DNA of 29,864 nucleotides from Pseudomonadota bacterium (GTDB lineage Bacteria > Pseudomonadota > Gammaproteobacteria > Burkholderiales > Gallionellaceae): the NCBI GenBank assembly GCA_021783855.1, contig JAJXTL010000018.1, forward strand, positions 1 through 29,864. Reading direction: 5' to 3'. Shown here in pieces: positions 1-6,067 of the stretch. Position 1 is the first letter of the stretch. The number at the start of each line of letters is the position of its first letter. The position numbers and the translations under genes are program-made. The notes beneath the pieces are model-generated. The model did not search any database, was not told where the DNA came from, and saw nothing but the letters and a program-made list of their open reading frames with translations.

Positions 1-2
1 GA

Positions 3-116
3 ATCGTTTCCAACTGGCTCGCCGCCACATGCGCCGCCCAAAATTCTGCTCCCATTCTCATCATTGCCAACCTCCATATTGAAGGTGATAAGCATGCGGA
101 AATTCAGTTCAGCTAA
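3..116 (+). CDS. 3' end of an unidentified gene (partial)
   Basis: The third forward frame is open from the window edge to a TAA at 114-116 and gives 37 residues with an ordinary protein-like composition (a run like APILIIANLHIEGDK followed by a short polar tail). The other two forward frames give less protein-like text. The stop lies 48 bp before the left end of the insertion sequence, so the element landed just downstream of this gene rather than inside it. I do not recognise the family from so short a tail, and the gene could equally be a fragment. Only the C-terminus is visible. Confidence 0.4.
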   Translation: MVSNWLAATCAAQNSAPILIIANLHIEGDKHAEIQFS

Positions 117-164
117 CAAGCCTGCGGCTTATGAAGCGCTTACTCTGGATCATCGTTCTCTCTT

Positions 165-192
165 GAGGGTGTAAGAAATTTTGTGTAAACGG
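165..192 (+). repeat. Left terminal inverted repeat of the IS256-type element
   Basis: Begins GAGGGTGT and ends ATTTTGTGTAAACGG. It is the inverted partner of 1467-1494, with five central mismatches. It lies 41 bp upstream of the transposase start, so it probably also carries the transposase promoter. Confidence 0.9.
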
Positions 193-233
193 TCATTTGG
201 CAGGAAACTGCCGCCACTTTGAAAGGAGTCGCA

Positions 234-1460
234 ATGACCGTAGCAAAAGCACTACCGAATGACCTGATTGACAGCCTGCTTACCGGCTATAAAAAACCAG
301 AAGACCTGATTGGCGAGCATGGCCTGCTCAAGCAACTCACCAAGGCGTTGGTCGAGCGTGCCCTTGAAGCCGAAATGGAAGCACATCTTGGTCATGCAAA
401 AAATGAGGCCGTCACCAACGCCGCGAGAAATACTCGTAACGGCAAGAGCAGCAAGACGCTGAAGGGCGAATTTGGCGAGTTGCCCGTGGAGACTCCCCGA
501 GACCGGCACGGCAGCTTTGAACCGCAACTGATCCCGAAACATCAAACCCGTTGGAATGGCTTTGACGACAAGATTCTGTCACTCTATGCCCGTGGCATGA
601 CGGTGCGCGAAATCCAGAGCCATCTCGAAGAAATGTACGGCACAGAAGTGTCGTCCAGCCTGATTTCAACGGTAACCGATGCGGTGATCGACGAGGTAAA
701 AGCTTGGCAGTCCAGGCCTCTTGATACGCTGTATCCAATTGTTTATATGGATTGTATCCATGTAAAAGTGCGTGACTCCGGAAGCGTTCGCGTCAAGGCT
801 GTATATCTGGCTTTGGGAATCAATCTGGCTGGCGAGAAAGAACTGCTGGGTATATGGATCGCCCAGACCGAAGGTGCCAAGTTCTGGTTGCAGGTGGTGA
901 CCGAGCTCAAGAACCGTGGCGTGCAGGATATCTTCATCGCCTGCGTGGATGGCCTAAAGGGCTTTCCTGAAGCTATCGAGACCGTCTACCCCAAGACCGC
1001 CGTACAGCTGTGTATCGTGCACATGGTGCGCTACAGCCTGAACTATGTGTCATGGAAGCTGCGGGCGGAAGTCGCCGCCGGGCTGAAGTCGATTTACACT
1101 GCGTCCACCCAGGAAGAAGCAGAGCGGCAACTGGATGAATTTGAACGACAATGGGGTGTCGACTACCCGTCGATCGTTAAATCATGGCGTAGCAACTGGC
1201 AGCGGATCATCCCGTTCTTCGACTACCCGCCGGAAATCAGAAAGGTGATTTACACCACCAATGCGATCGAGTCCGTGAACATGAGCCTGCGCAAAATTAC
1301 CAAGAACCGGGGCTCGTTCCCCAGTGATGATGCATTGCTGAAACTGTTCTATTTGGCGATCAACAACATCAGCAAAAAATGGACGATGCCGATACGCGAC
1401 TGGAAGGCTGCGCTAAACCGGTTTAATATCCAGTTTGAAGACCGGATGCCGCAGCGTTAA
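234..1460 (+). CDS. IS256-family transposase (DDE, mutator type)
   Basis: Cuts and rejoins the ends of the element during transposition. The 408-residue product has normal IS256 length. The catalytic triad is readable: D173 (in YMDCIHV), D239 (in CVDGLKGF) and E346 (in YTTNAIESVN), together with the family C260/H263 pair (CIVHMVR). The N-terminal ~150 residues hold the helix-turn-helix DNA-binding part (GMTVREIQ...). I chose the ATG at 234 because AAAGGAG lies 5 bases before it; the frame can be extended to a TTG at 219, which is less likely. No frameshift or internal stop is seen, so the enzyme looks functional. Family assignment is firm; the exact IS name is not determined. Confidence 0.97.
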   Translation: MTVAKALPNDLIDSLLTGYKKPEDLIGEHGLLKQLTKALVERALEAEMEAHLGHAKNEAVTNAARNTRNGKSSKTLKGEFGELPVETPRDRHGSFEPQLIPKHQTRWNGFDDKILSLYARGMTVREIQSHLEEMYGTEVSSSLISTVTDAVIDEVKAWQSRPLDTLYPIVYMDCIHVKVRDSGSVRVKAVYLALGINLAGEKELLGIWIAQTEGAKFWLQVVTELKNRGVQDIFIACVDGLKGFPEAIETVYPKTAVQLCIVHMVRYSLNYVSWKLRAEVAAGLKSIYTASTQEEAERQLDEFERQWGVDYPSIVKSWRSNWQRIIPFFDYPPEIRKVIYTTNAIESVNMSLRKITKNRGSFPSDDALLKLFYLAINNISKKWTMPIRDWKAALNRFNIQFEDRMPQR

Positions 1461-1466
1461 GAAAAC

Positions 1467-1494
1467 CCGTTTACACAAAATCCAGGACACCCTC
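1467..1494 (-). repeat. Right terminal inverted repeat of the IS256-type element
   Basis: Reads as the reverse complement of the left end, with GAGGGTGT outermost. It starts 6 bp after the transposase stop codon, typical of compact IS ends. Confidence 0.9.
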
Positions 1495-1531
1495 TTTAAT
1501 AGAGTTTTGCAATACTGTTCATCGGGATGCT

Positions 1532-1693
1532 ATGGCTTTATTTAAAGAAATTTCCACACCCCCAAAAATGCATGTAAATCTGTCGTGTTCCAATGGCATG
1601 GTTGTCCTAGGCACGCGTTCAAGAGTCCCTATATCTTTGCGTAATTTTATTCAGGATACGTTCTGTACTTACATAAATAAGCAAGCTCGTTAG
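1532..1693 (+). CDS. Possible small hypothetical protein (53 aa)
   Basis: An ATG-to-TAG frame of 53 codons in the AT-richer stretch right of the insertion sequence. There is only a weak GGGAT-like ribosome site about 6 bases upstream. The predicted product contains a segment MHVNLSCSNGMVVLG but no motif I recognise. Base composition differs from the neighbouring genes, as expected of acquired or decaying DNA. It may well be a chance frame. Confidence 0.18.
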   Translation: MALFKEISTPPKMHVNLSCSNGMVVLGTRSRVPISLRNFIQDTFCTYINKQAR

Positions 1694-1868
1694 GCGGGAA
1701 ACCGGGGTCGATTTTCGCTCAAAACAAGGAGCGCTATGCGCGACTATGTTTTTATTTACGAAGATTTAAGCTGCGTATGCAGCATTAGTCGTAGTTAAGT
1801 AGTTCCAGCAGGCGAAGACCCTTGCGGGCGTGAGCCGCCGGGCTACCCCCGGCAAACCGGGCACAATC

Positions 1869-1896
1869 TTGCATTTTCCCAGTCTATCGCTACAAT
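1869..1896 (+). promoter_or_regulatory. Probable sigma-70 promoter of the toxin-antitoxin pair
   Basis: TTGCAT (1869-1874), a 16-bp spacer and TACAAT (1891-1896) lie 32 bp before the antitoxin ATG. Antitoxins of this class usually repress their own promoter. The GAAT...ATTC half-sites just downstream (about 1901-1917) could be an operator, but that is a guess. Confidence 0.5.
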
Positions 1897-1928
1897 ACCC
1901 GAATTCAATCCTTATTCAGTAACCTGCC

Positions 1929-2210
1929 ATGCGGGAACAAATCATCAGCCTGACCGACTTTAAAACCTCTGCCAGCCGGTTATTGCAGGAAACGCGCGGA
2001 GGAACCAACATCATCCTGACGCAGAACGGTTCGGCGAGCGCGGTGGTGCAGGATTACGCAACCTACCGCGCCCAGCAGGATGCCTTTTTGATGCTCAAAC
2101 TGATGGTGCAGGGCGAGGCCGATGTGAGCAAAAACAGGCTGACTTCGCAGCCTGAGGTGTTCAGTTCGATGCGTGCGTCTTTGCTGGAGCGTCAAAAGCA
2201 AAATGGCTGA
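1929..2210 (+). CDS. Type II antitoxin, Phd/YefM family
   Basis: A 93-residue protein with the Phd/YefM N-terminal pattern: a short strand (REQIISLTDFKTSASRLLQE) leading to helices, then a strand with NIILTQNGSASAVVQDYATY, the usual 'ILTQNGKPVAVL' block of this family. The N-terminal half is expected to bind the operator and the C-terminal half to neutralise the toxin. The downstream toxin gene overlaps it by 8 bp, typical of translational coupling. No strong Shine-Dalgarno precedes the ATG. The family call is solid at the fold level; the cognate toxin class is inferred from the neighbour. Confidence 0.85.
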   Translation: MREQIISLTDFKTSASRLLQETRGGTNIILTQNGSASAVVQDYATYRAQQDAFLMLKLMVQGEADVSKNRLTSQPEVFSSMRASLLERQKQNG

Positions 2211-2517
2211 AACGCATCAAGTGTTGTGGACGGACACGGCGCGGCAGGATTTAACGGGAATCATCGACTATATCGCGCAGGACAGCATTGGTAATGCGCT
2301 GGTGATTCTGGACAAGCTTGAAGCTAAAGCGGCGCTTCTGGCAACGCTGCCGGATCGCGGCCGCATCGTGCCCGAGCTGCTGGACACCGGCATATCGCAT
2401 TACCGGCAAATCACCCGCGGGCAACAACCCGCTCGACGAATTATTCGGGAAACCATGAGGTTGCTTCACTCGCTAACGTTGCAGATGCCGATTGACATTG
2501 CGGCATCCATACCCTGA
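2203..2517 (+). CDS. RelE/ParE-family toxin with atypical C-terminus
   Basis: The ATG at 2203 lies inside the end of the antitoxin gene and gives 104 residues. Residues 5-70 follow the ParE pattern: VLWTDTARQDLTGIIDYIAQD, a long helix (ALVILDKLEAKAALLATLPDRGR) and VPELLDTGISHYRQI. After residue 70 the usual ParE ending (PxRIxYR..., then an aliphatic strand and a HxRQD-like tail) is missing. The frame instead runs through QPARRIIRETMRLLHSLT to a stop. A frameshift, or recombination with unrelated DNA near 2410, would explain this, so the toxin may be inactive. RelE and ParE cannot be separated here; the ParE-like spacing of the N-terminal half favours ParE. Confidence 0.72.
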   Translation: MAETHQVLWTDTARQDLTGIIDYIAQDSIGNALVILDKLEAKAALLATLPDRGRIVPELLDTGISHYRQITRGQQPARRIIRETMRLLHSLTLQMPIDIAASIP

Positions 2518-2651
2518 TAATCCGCCCATGATTACTTTTTCCTCCATTCGACACGTCCGAGCCAACCTGAGCGCAAAGCTGCGCATGGTCTGGTTGCGCA
2601 CGCACGGTGGTCTGGAGAATTAGCGTTTAAGTTCGCTTGAGCAGTTTCCGC

Positions 2652-2687
2652 AAAGGCCACAGGAAGTTTCTGTGGCCTTTTTGTTTA
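2652..2687 (+). terminator. Rho-independent terminator after the toxin-antitoxin region
   Basis: A perfect 11-bp stem (AAAGGCCACAG at 2652-2662 with CTGTGGCCTTT at 2670-2680) has a 7-nt loop and runs into a T-rich tract. It separates the toxin-antitoxin unit from the transporter at 2716. A 31-codon frame (2528-2623, ATG to TAG) precedes it, of unknown meaning. The A-run on the left arm means it could also stop transcription from the right. Confidence 0.85.
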
Positions 2688-2715
2688 TGCCGTTGTTTTT
2701 TATCGGAGAAAATCC

Positions 2716-3615
2716 ATGTCGCTGCCGGTCGCATTTGTTTCAGTCATCCTGATCTGGTCTACCACGCCGCTTGCGATCAAGTGGAGTGCGCTGGGAGCCG
2801 GGTTCAGTTTCGCGGTGCTGGCGCGCATGGCGATCAGCGTGTTGTTGTGCGCGATACTGCTGGCAGTGCTGCGCATACGCCCGCCCATGCACCGCCGTGC
2901 GATGCACAGCTACGTGGCGAGCGGAACCAGCATGTGGGCAACCATGGTGCTGGCCTACTGGTCTTCGCAATACGTCAGCTCGGGCATGATCTCTGTGCTG
3001 TTCGGCCTCTCTCCCTTGATCACAAGTCTCGGGGCGATGCTGTGGCTCAAGGAAGAATCCATCACGGCAAACAAGCTGGCAGGCATGTTGCTGGGACTGG
3101 CGGGGCTGGTGCTGGTGTTCAGGGGTGGGCTGGGTCTGGGCAACGGAGCTGCACTGGGCGTGTTCGCGTTGTTCATGTCGGTAGTCTGCCAGTCGCTTGG
3201 CCTGGTCTGGATCAAGAAAGTGGGCGATGACAGCCCGCCGCTGGCGACGACGTTCGGCGCGCTAATCGTCGCGTTGCCGTTGTTCTTTGCGGCATGGTGG
3301 CTGGCCGATGGCAACTTACCCGCAACGTTGCCGGATCGCGCAGCGGAAGCGATCGTTTATCTGGGCGTGGTAGGCTCGGTGCTGGGCTTCATGCTGTATT
3401 ACTACATGATCAAACACATGGACACGGGACGTATCGCATTGATCACACTGATCACGCCGGTGCTGGCATTGCTGCTGGGGCATGGCCTGAACAACGAGGC
3501 GGTGCTGCCGCAAGTCTGGTTCGGCACGGCATGCATTTTGCTGGGTCTGGGCTTGCACCGCTGGGGCGCCCAGTGGCCGGTTTTCGGCGGCAAGAAAGGC
3601 GGGAAATTGAACTGA
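2716..3615 (+). CDS. EamA/DMT-superfamily inner-membrane transporter
   Basis: A 299-residue, strongly hydrophobic protein with about ten predicted membrane spans in two repeats of five, the two-EamA-domain layout of drug/metabolite exporters. The first repeat contains the typical loop and span ISVLFGLSPLITSLGAMLWLKEE, and the second YLGVVGSVLGFMLYYYMIKHMD followed by a span ending LLLGHGLNNE. The lysine-rich tail (GKKGGKLN) is probably cytoplasmic. The substrate cannot be read from sequence; amino acids, purines or small drugs are common in the family. GGAG lies 8 bases before the ATG, and a strong terminator just upstream suggests its own promoter. Confidence 0.9.
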   Translation: MSLPVAFVSVILIWSTTPLAIKWSALGAGFSFAVLARMAISVLLCAILLAVLRIRPPMHRRAMHSYVASGTSMWATMVLAYWSSQYVSSGMISVLFGLSPLITSLGAMLWLKEESITANKLAGMLLGLAGLVLVFRGGLGLGNGAALGVFALFMSVVCQSLGLVWIKKVGDDSPPLATTFGALIVALPLFFAAWWLADGNLPATLPDRAAEAIVYLGVVGSVLGFMLYYYMIKHMDTGRIALITLITPVLALLLGHGLNNEAVLPQVWFGTACILLGLGLHRWGAQWPVFGGKKGGKLN

Positions 3616-3663
3616 CATTCTGTCGAGTTCGTAAGACCGTCAGAATATTGTCAACCGGTGCAG

Positions 3664-4338
3664 TCAGCTGTCGGGCCGGACCCCGATCCAGATGGTGTGC
3701 CGGTTACCGCGGAGGGCTTTGTGCGACCCGACACGCTGCTCTGTCACCTCAAAACCCGCCTTCACCATGCGCCGGGTAAATGCGGGGTCGGAGGTGGCCG
3801 ACCAGACGGTGAGCACGCCGCCCGGCTTGAGCGCATTAAAAGCCATGCTCAGTCCGCGTAAGCTGTATAGCGCATCGTTGTCATCATGGGTGAATGAACT
3901 CGGGCCATTGTCCACATCCAGCATGATGGCGTCGAAGTTTTTATGCTCCTGCATCACCAGACCGACATCGTGTTCAAGCACATGAACGCGCCCGTCATTC
4001 AGCGGAAACCCGGCAAGACTGCCCATATAATCCCGGTTCCAGCGCACCACGGCAGGAATCAATTCGGACATCGTTACCCGCGCTTCCGGACCCGTGTGGG
4101 ATAACACCGCCGCCAGCGTAAAACCCATACCGAGACCGCCCACCAGCAGGCGAGGCTTTTCGCGGCCGGCAATCATCTTGCATGCCAGTTCAGCCAGCAC
4201 ATCCTCCGAGTGATGCGCGCGACTGTTCATCAGTTCGCCCGCCTTGTCCACGCGGATGGAGAACTCGTTACCGCGCTGGTATAAGCGCAGCGTGGTACCC
4301 GCCCAGGATGCGGTATCGATCAGTTTATAGGGGATCAT
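3664..4338 (-). CDS. Spermidine-synthase-like SAM-fold protein
   Basis: A 224-residue protein resembling polyamine aminopropyltransferases without the N-terminal beta-barrel. It has the N-terminal strand block (YKLIDTASWAGTTLRLYQRG), a glycine-rich cofactor loop (LLVGGLGMGFTLAAVL, residues about 64-80), an acidic residue at the end of the next strand (VTMSELIPAVVRWNRDY) and an Asp-rich strand (FDAIMLDVDNGP). True spermidine synthases bear GGGDG in the first loop and extra substrate acids; these differ here, so the substrate is uncertain and a methyltransferase role is possible. It is transcribed away from the diguanylate cyclase across a shared 327-bp region. Confidence 0.75.
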   Translation of the reverse strand: MIPYKLIDTASWAGTTLRLYQRGNEFSIRVDKAGELMNSRAHHSEDVLAELACKMIAGREKPRLLVGGLGMGFTLAAVLSHTGPEARVTMSELIPAVVRWNRDYMGSLAGFPLNDGRVHVLEHDVGLVMQEHKNFDAIMLDVDNGPSSFTHDDNDALYSLRGLSMAFNALKPGGVLTVWSATSDPAFTRRMVKAGFEVTEQRVGSHKALRGNRHTIWIGVRPDS

Positions 4339-4665
4339 GATTGCTTTCGTCAGATTTTATCGCGCCATGCATAGGGCCGCATGCATGGCAGGATTCACCG
4401 GGCGGCAGAGTGCGTAACACCCCGGTGCAGTTGATGGCACTCGTTGATTCGATGGGAATTGATGAGGCACGGCGATTTGTGATTTGATTACTCATGGTCA
4501 TCGTTAATTGTTGCTGTTTGGGCAGGGTGGGAAAGGCGGCCTGAAAAACTCGCGAAGCGCATATGCTATTCGGCGATTAACAGATAAACTATATAAGCGC
4601 GTAAGCGCAAACCCATTTTTTAATAATTAAAAGCGGCCGGTTCACTACCCATTTTTTGTAACAAT
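4339..4665. other. Divergent regulatory region (327 bp) with hairpins and a direct repeat
   Basis: Separates the spermidine-synthase-like gene (-) from the diguanylate cyclase (+). It holds a 9-bp inverted repeat GCCATGCAT/ATGCATGGC (4364-4372 and 4381-4389), a second 7-bp one CACCGGG/CCCGGTG (4396-4402 and 4421-4427), and an 11-bp direct repeat ACCCATTTTTT at 4611-4621 and 4647-4657. The second copy ends 8 bp before the cyclase ATG. No Shine-Dalgarno is visible for the cyclase. No c-di-GMP riboswitch core was found. No gene is seen in this stretch. Confidence 0.5.
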
Positions 4666-5841
4666 ATGAACCTCGACCCGCGCACCCTGTTGTTTTCGCT
4701 GATCCTGACCGATGCTTTGCTGGTATTGTGTCTGCTCGTCGCCGTTTACGGACAGGTGGGCAATAAAAGACGGGATGGCATGGAAAAGTGGGCGGCAGCG
4801 ATTCTGCTGGAAACCCTAGTCTGGATAATAGCCGATTCTCGCGGGAGTTTTCCTGACTTTATCACGATAGTCTTCGCACACGGATTCCAGGCGGCTTCGT
4901 ATGCGATGATATTGGCGGCAATCTGTGAATTTCAGCAACGGCGAGCGCGAAACTGGCAGTATTTTGCGCCGGTGGCAGTGGCGCTGGCGATGGCGTTCAT
5001 TCTGGTAGATGACATACGCGGTCGCTTCATCTGGGGCAGTCTGATTTTCATTTTTCAGTTGCAGTTCATCGCTCGCGCCCTGTTATCCGATAAGAATACT
5101 CGCGACGGGCGGGCATGGCGGCTGCTGTTCGGCGGAATCGTCATGCTCATGCTGGTGATGGGGTTGCGTGCATTGACTGCACTGACCGGTCACGGTGAGT
5201 TTGCTCAAGTCACGAATAGCGTAGCACTGCAACCCGTTCAGCTTATGGGCTTTATTGCCGTCATGGCGGCGTCGCTGCTGGGCTCGATCGGCTTCGTGCT
5301 GATGGTCAAGGAACGCTCGGATCGTGAAATCATGTCGCTGGCGATGACTGACAGCCTTACTCAGGTTCCCAACCGGCGCGCCCTGATGGAACACGCCGAG
5401 CATGCGCTGGCGCGGCGCAGCGGTTTGCCGCTGGCATTGCTGATGATCGATGTGGATTACTTCAAACGCATCAATGATACCTGCGGGCATCCGACGGGAG
5501 ATGAAGTGTTGCGTAAAGTGGCCGGCCGGTTGCTGGAACGGCTGCGCGGACAGGATGTGCTGGGGCGCTACGGCGGTGAGGAGTTCTGCGTGATTGCACC
5601 CGATACCGACATGTCGGGTGCATTGATGCTGGCTGAATCCTTGCGTGCGGCCATCGCTTCAATGCCGTTTTCAACGGAATGCGGTGAACTGTCTGTTACG
5701 GTAAGCATTGGTTTCTCGCTCTGTTCACCCAATGTCACGCGAGATCTGAAGGAGATTTTGATAGAGGCCGACAACGCACTTTATACGGCCAAAAAAACCG
5801 GACGCAACAAGGTAGCCTGTTCAGGTATTGAATGCGCGTAG
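4666..5841 (+). CDS. Membrane-bound diguanylate cyclase (GGDEF)
   Basis: Makes cyclic di-GMP from two GTP. The N-terminal ~225 residues carry about six or seven hydrophobic spans, forming a membrane sensor module of no named type. The C-terminal ~165 residues are a complete GGDEF domain: MTDSLTQVPNRRAL start block, metal-site IDVDYFKRIND, and active-site GGEEF at 303-307. An RxxD product-inhibition site (RGQD) stands exactly five residues before GGEEF, so allosteric feedback is expected. The start has no clear ribosome site; the ATG fits the onset of the first membrane span. It is followed by a second c-di-GMP protein 226 bp downstream, probably with its own promoter. Confidence 0.93.
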   Translation: MNLDPRTLLFSLILTDALLVLCLLVAVYGQVGNKRRDGMEKWAAAILLETLVWIIADSRGSFPDFITIVFAHGFQAASYAMILAAICEFQQRRARNWQYFAPVAVALAMAFILVDDIRGRFIWGSLIFIFQLQFIARALLSDKNTRDGRAWRLLFGGIVMLMLVMGLRALTALTGHGEFAQVTNSVALQPVQLMGFIAVMAASLLGSIGFVLMVKERSDREIMSLAMTDSLTQVPNRRALMEHAEHALARRSGLPLALLMIDVDYFKRINDTCGHPTGDEVLRKVAGRLLERLRGQDVLGRYGGEEFCVIAPDTDMSGALMLAESLRAAIASMPFSTECGELSVTVSIGFSLCSPNVTRDLKEILIEADNALYTAKKTGRNKVACSGIECA

Positions 5842-6010
5842 CGCCGTCTTCGATGCATTACAAGTCAAACAGCGGCCGTTTGTGGTGCGCGCGTATCGAA
5901 CTGCTCGCTTTGCGGCTGCGAGCGTGAGCTCAAAAATCTGTCTTATCATCCCCCGTATGATAATTTCCCGTTGAGCCGAAATATGGAAGATTTCTGAAAA
6001 ACAGCTCCCT

Positions 6011-6034
6011 GTTTAAAAATAAACTAGGTATACT
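6011..6034 (+). promoter_or_regulatory. Candidate promoter/operator of the PAS-GGDEF-EAL gene
   Basis: A palindrome GTTTA-AAAA-TAAAC (6011-6024) lies just upstream of a good -10 hexamer TATACT (6029-6034), 34 bp before the ATG. No consensus -35 box sits at the right spacing, so a regulator bound at the palindrome may be needed. The arrangement is seen directly; the role is inferred. Confidence 0.4.
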
Positions 6035-6067
6035 GTTTTTCACAGCCTAATTCCGGAGCCTCGCCAA

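Larger units (their letters stand above)
165..1494 (+). mobile_element. IS256-family insertion sequence, complete (1330 bp)
   Basis: One transposase gene is enclosed by terminal inverted repeats of 28 bp at 165-192 and 1467-1494. The repeats agree at 23 of 28 positions: the outer 8 bp (GAGGGTGT) and inner 15 bp (ATTTTGTGTAAACGG) are identical, and the five central bases differ. Length and single-gene layout fit IS256. The 8 bases outside each end (TCTCTCTT on the left, TTTAATAG on the right) are not a direct repeat, although IS256 members usually leave an 8-9 bp target duplication. This suggests that one flank has been rearranged or eroded. The transposase frame is intact, so the copy may be active. 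Confidence 0.93.
1495..1928. other. 434-bp gene-poor region with RNA-like hairpins
   Basis: The stretch between the insertion sequence and the toxin-antitoxin pair has no convincing large gene. Its first 200 bp are AT-richer than the flanks. The second half is rich in small palindromes: CGACTA (1741-1746) can pair with TAGTCG (1786-1791) around an inner GCTGC-GTAT-GCAGC hairpin, followed by a G+C-rich run (about 1815-1865) with overlapping stems, such as CCCGG-CAAA-CCGGG. A 20-codon frame at 1736-1798 has AAGGAG four bases before its ATG. It does not match any riboswitch or RNA family I can recall. It may be relic mobile DNA or a structured RNA. Confidence 0.4.

Noticed and set aside
1686..1697. 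GTTAGGC resembling the core of an integron attC site
   Set aside because: No inverse core (RYYYAAC) or long imperfect palindrome was found at attC distance upstream, and no integrase is present.
1800..1870. Possible c-di-GMP (GEMM) riboswitch
   Set aside because: GGCAAACC-like text is present, but the conserved core and tetraloop-receptor order of GEMM-I are not; the same check before the diguanylate cyclase (4339-4665) was also negative.
2528..2623. 31-codon frame just before the terminator at 2652
   Set aside because: No ribosome site, no motif and no run of control codons to support a leader peptide; kept only as a remark.
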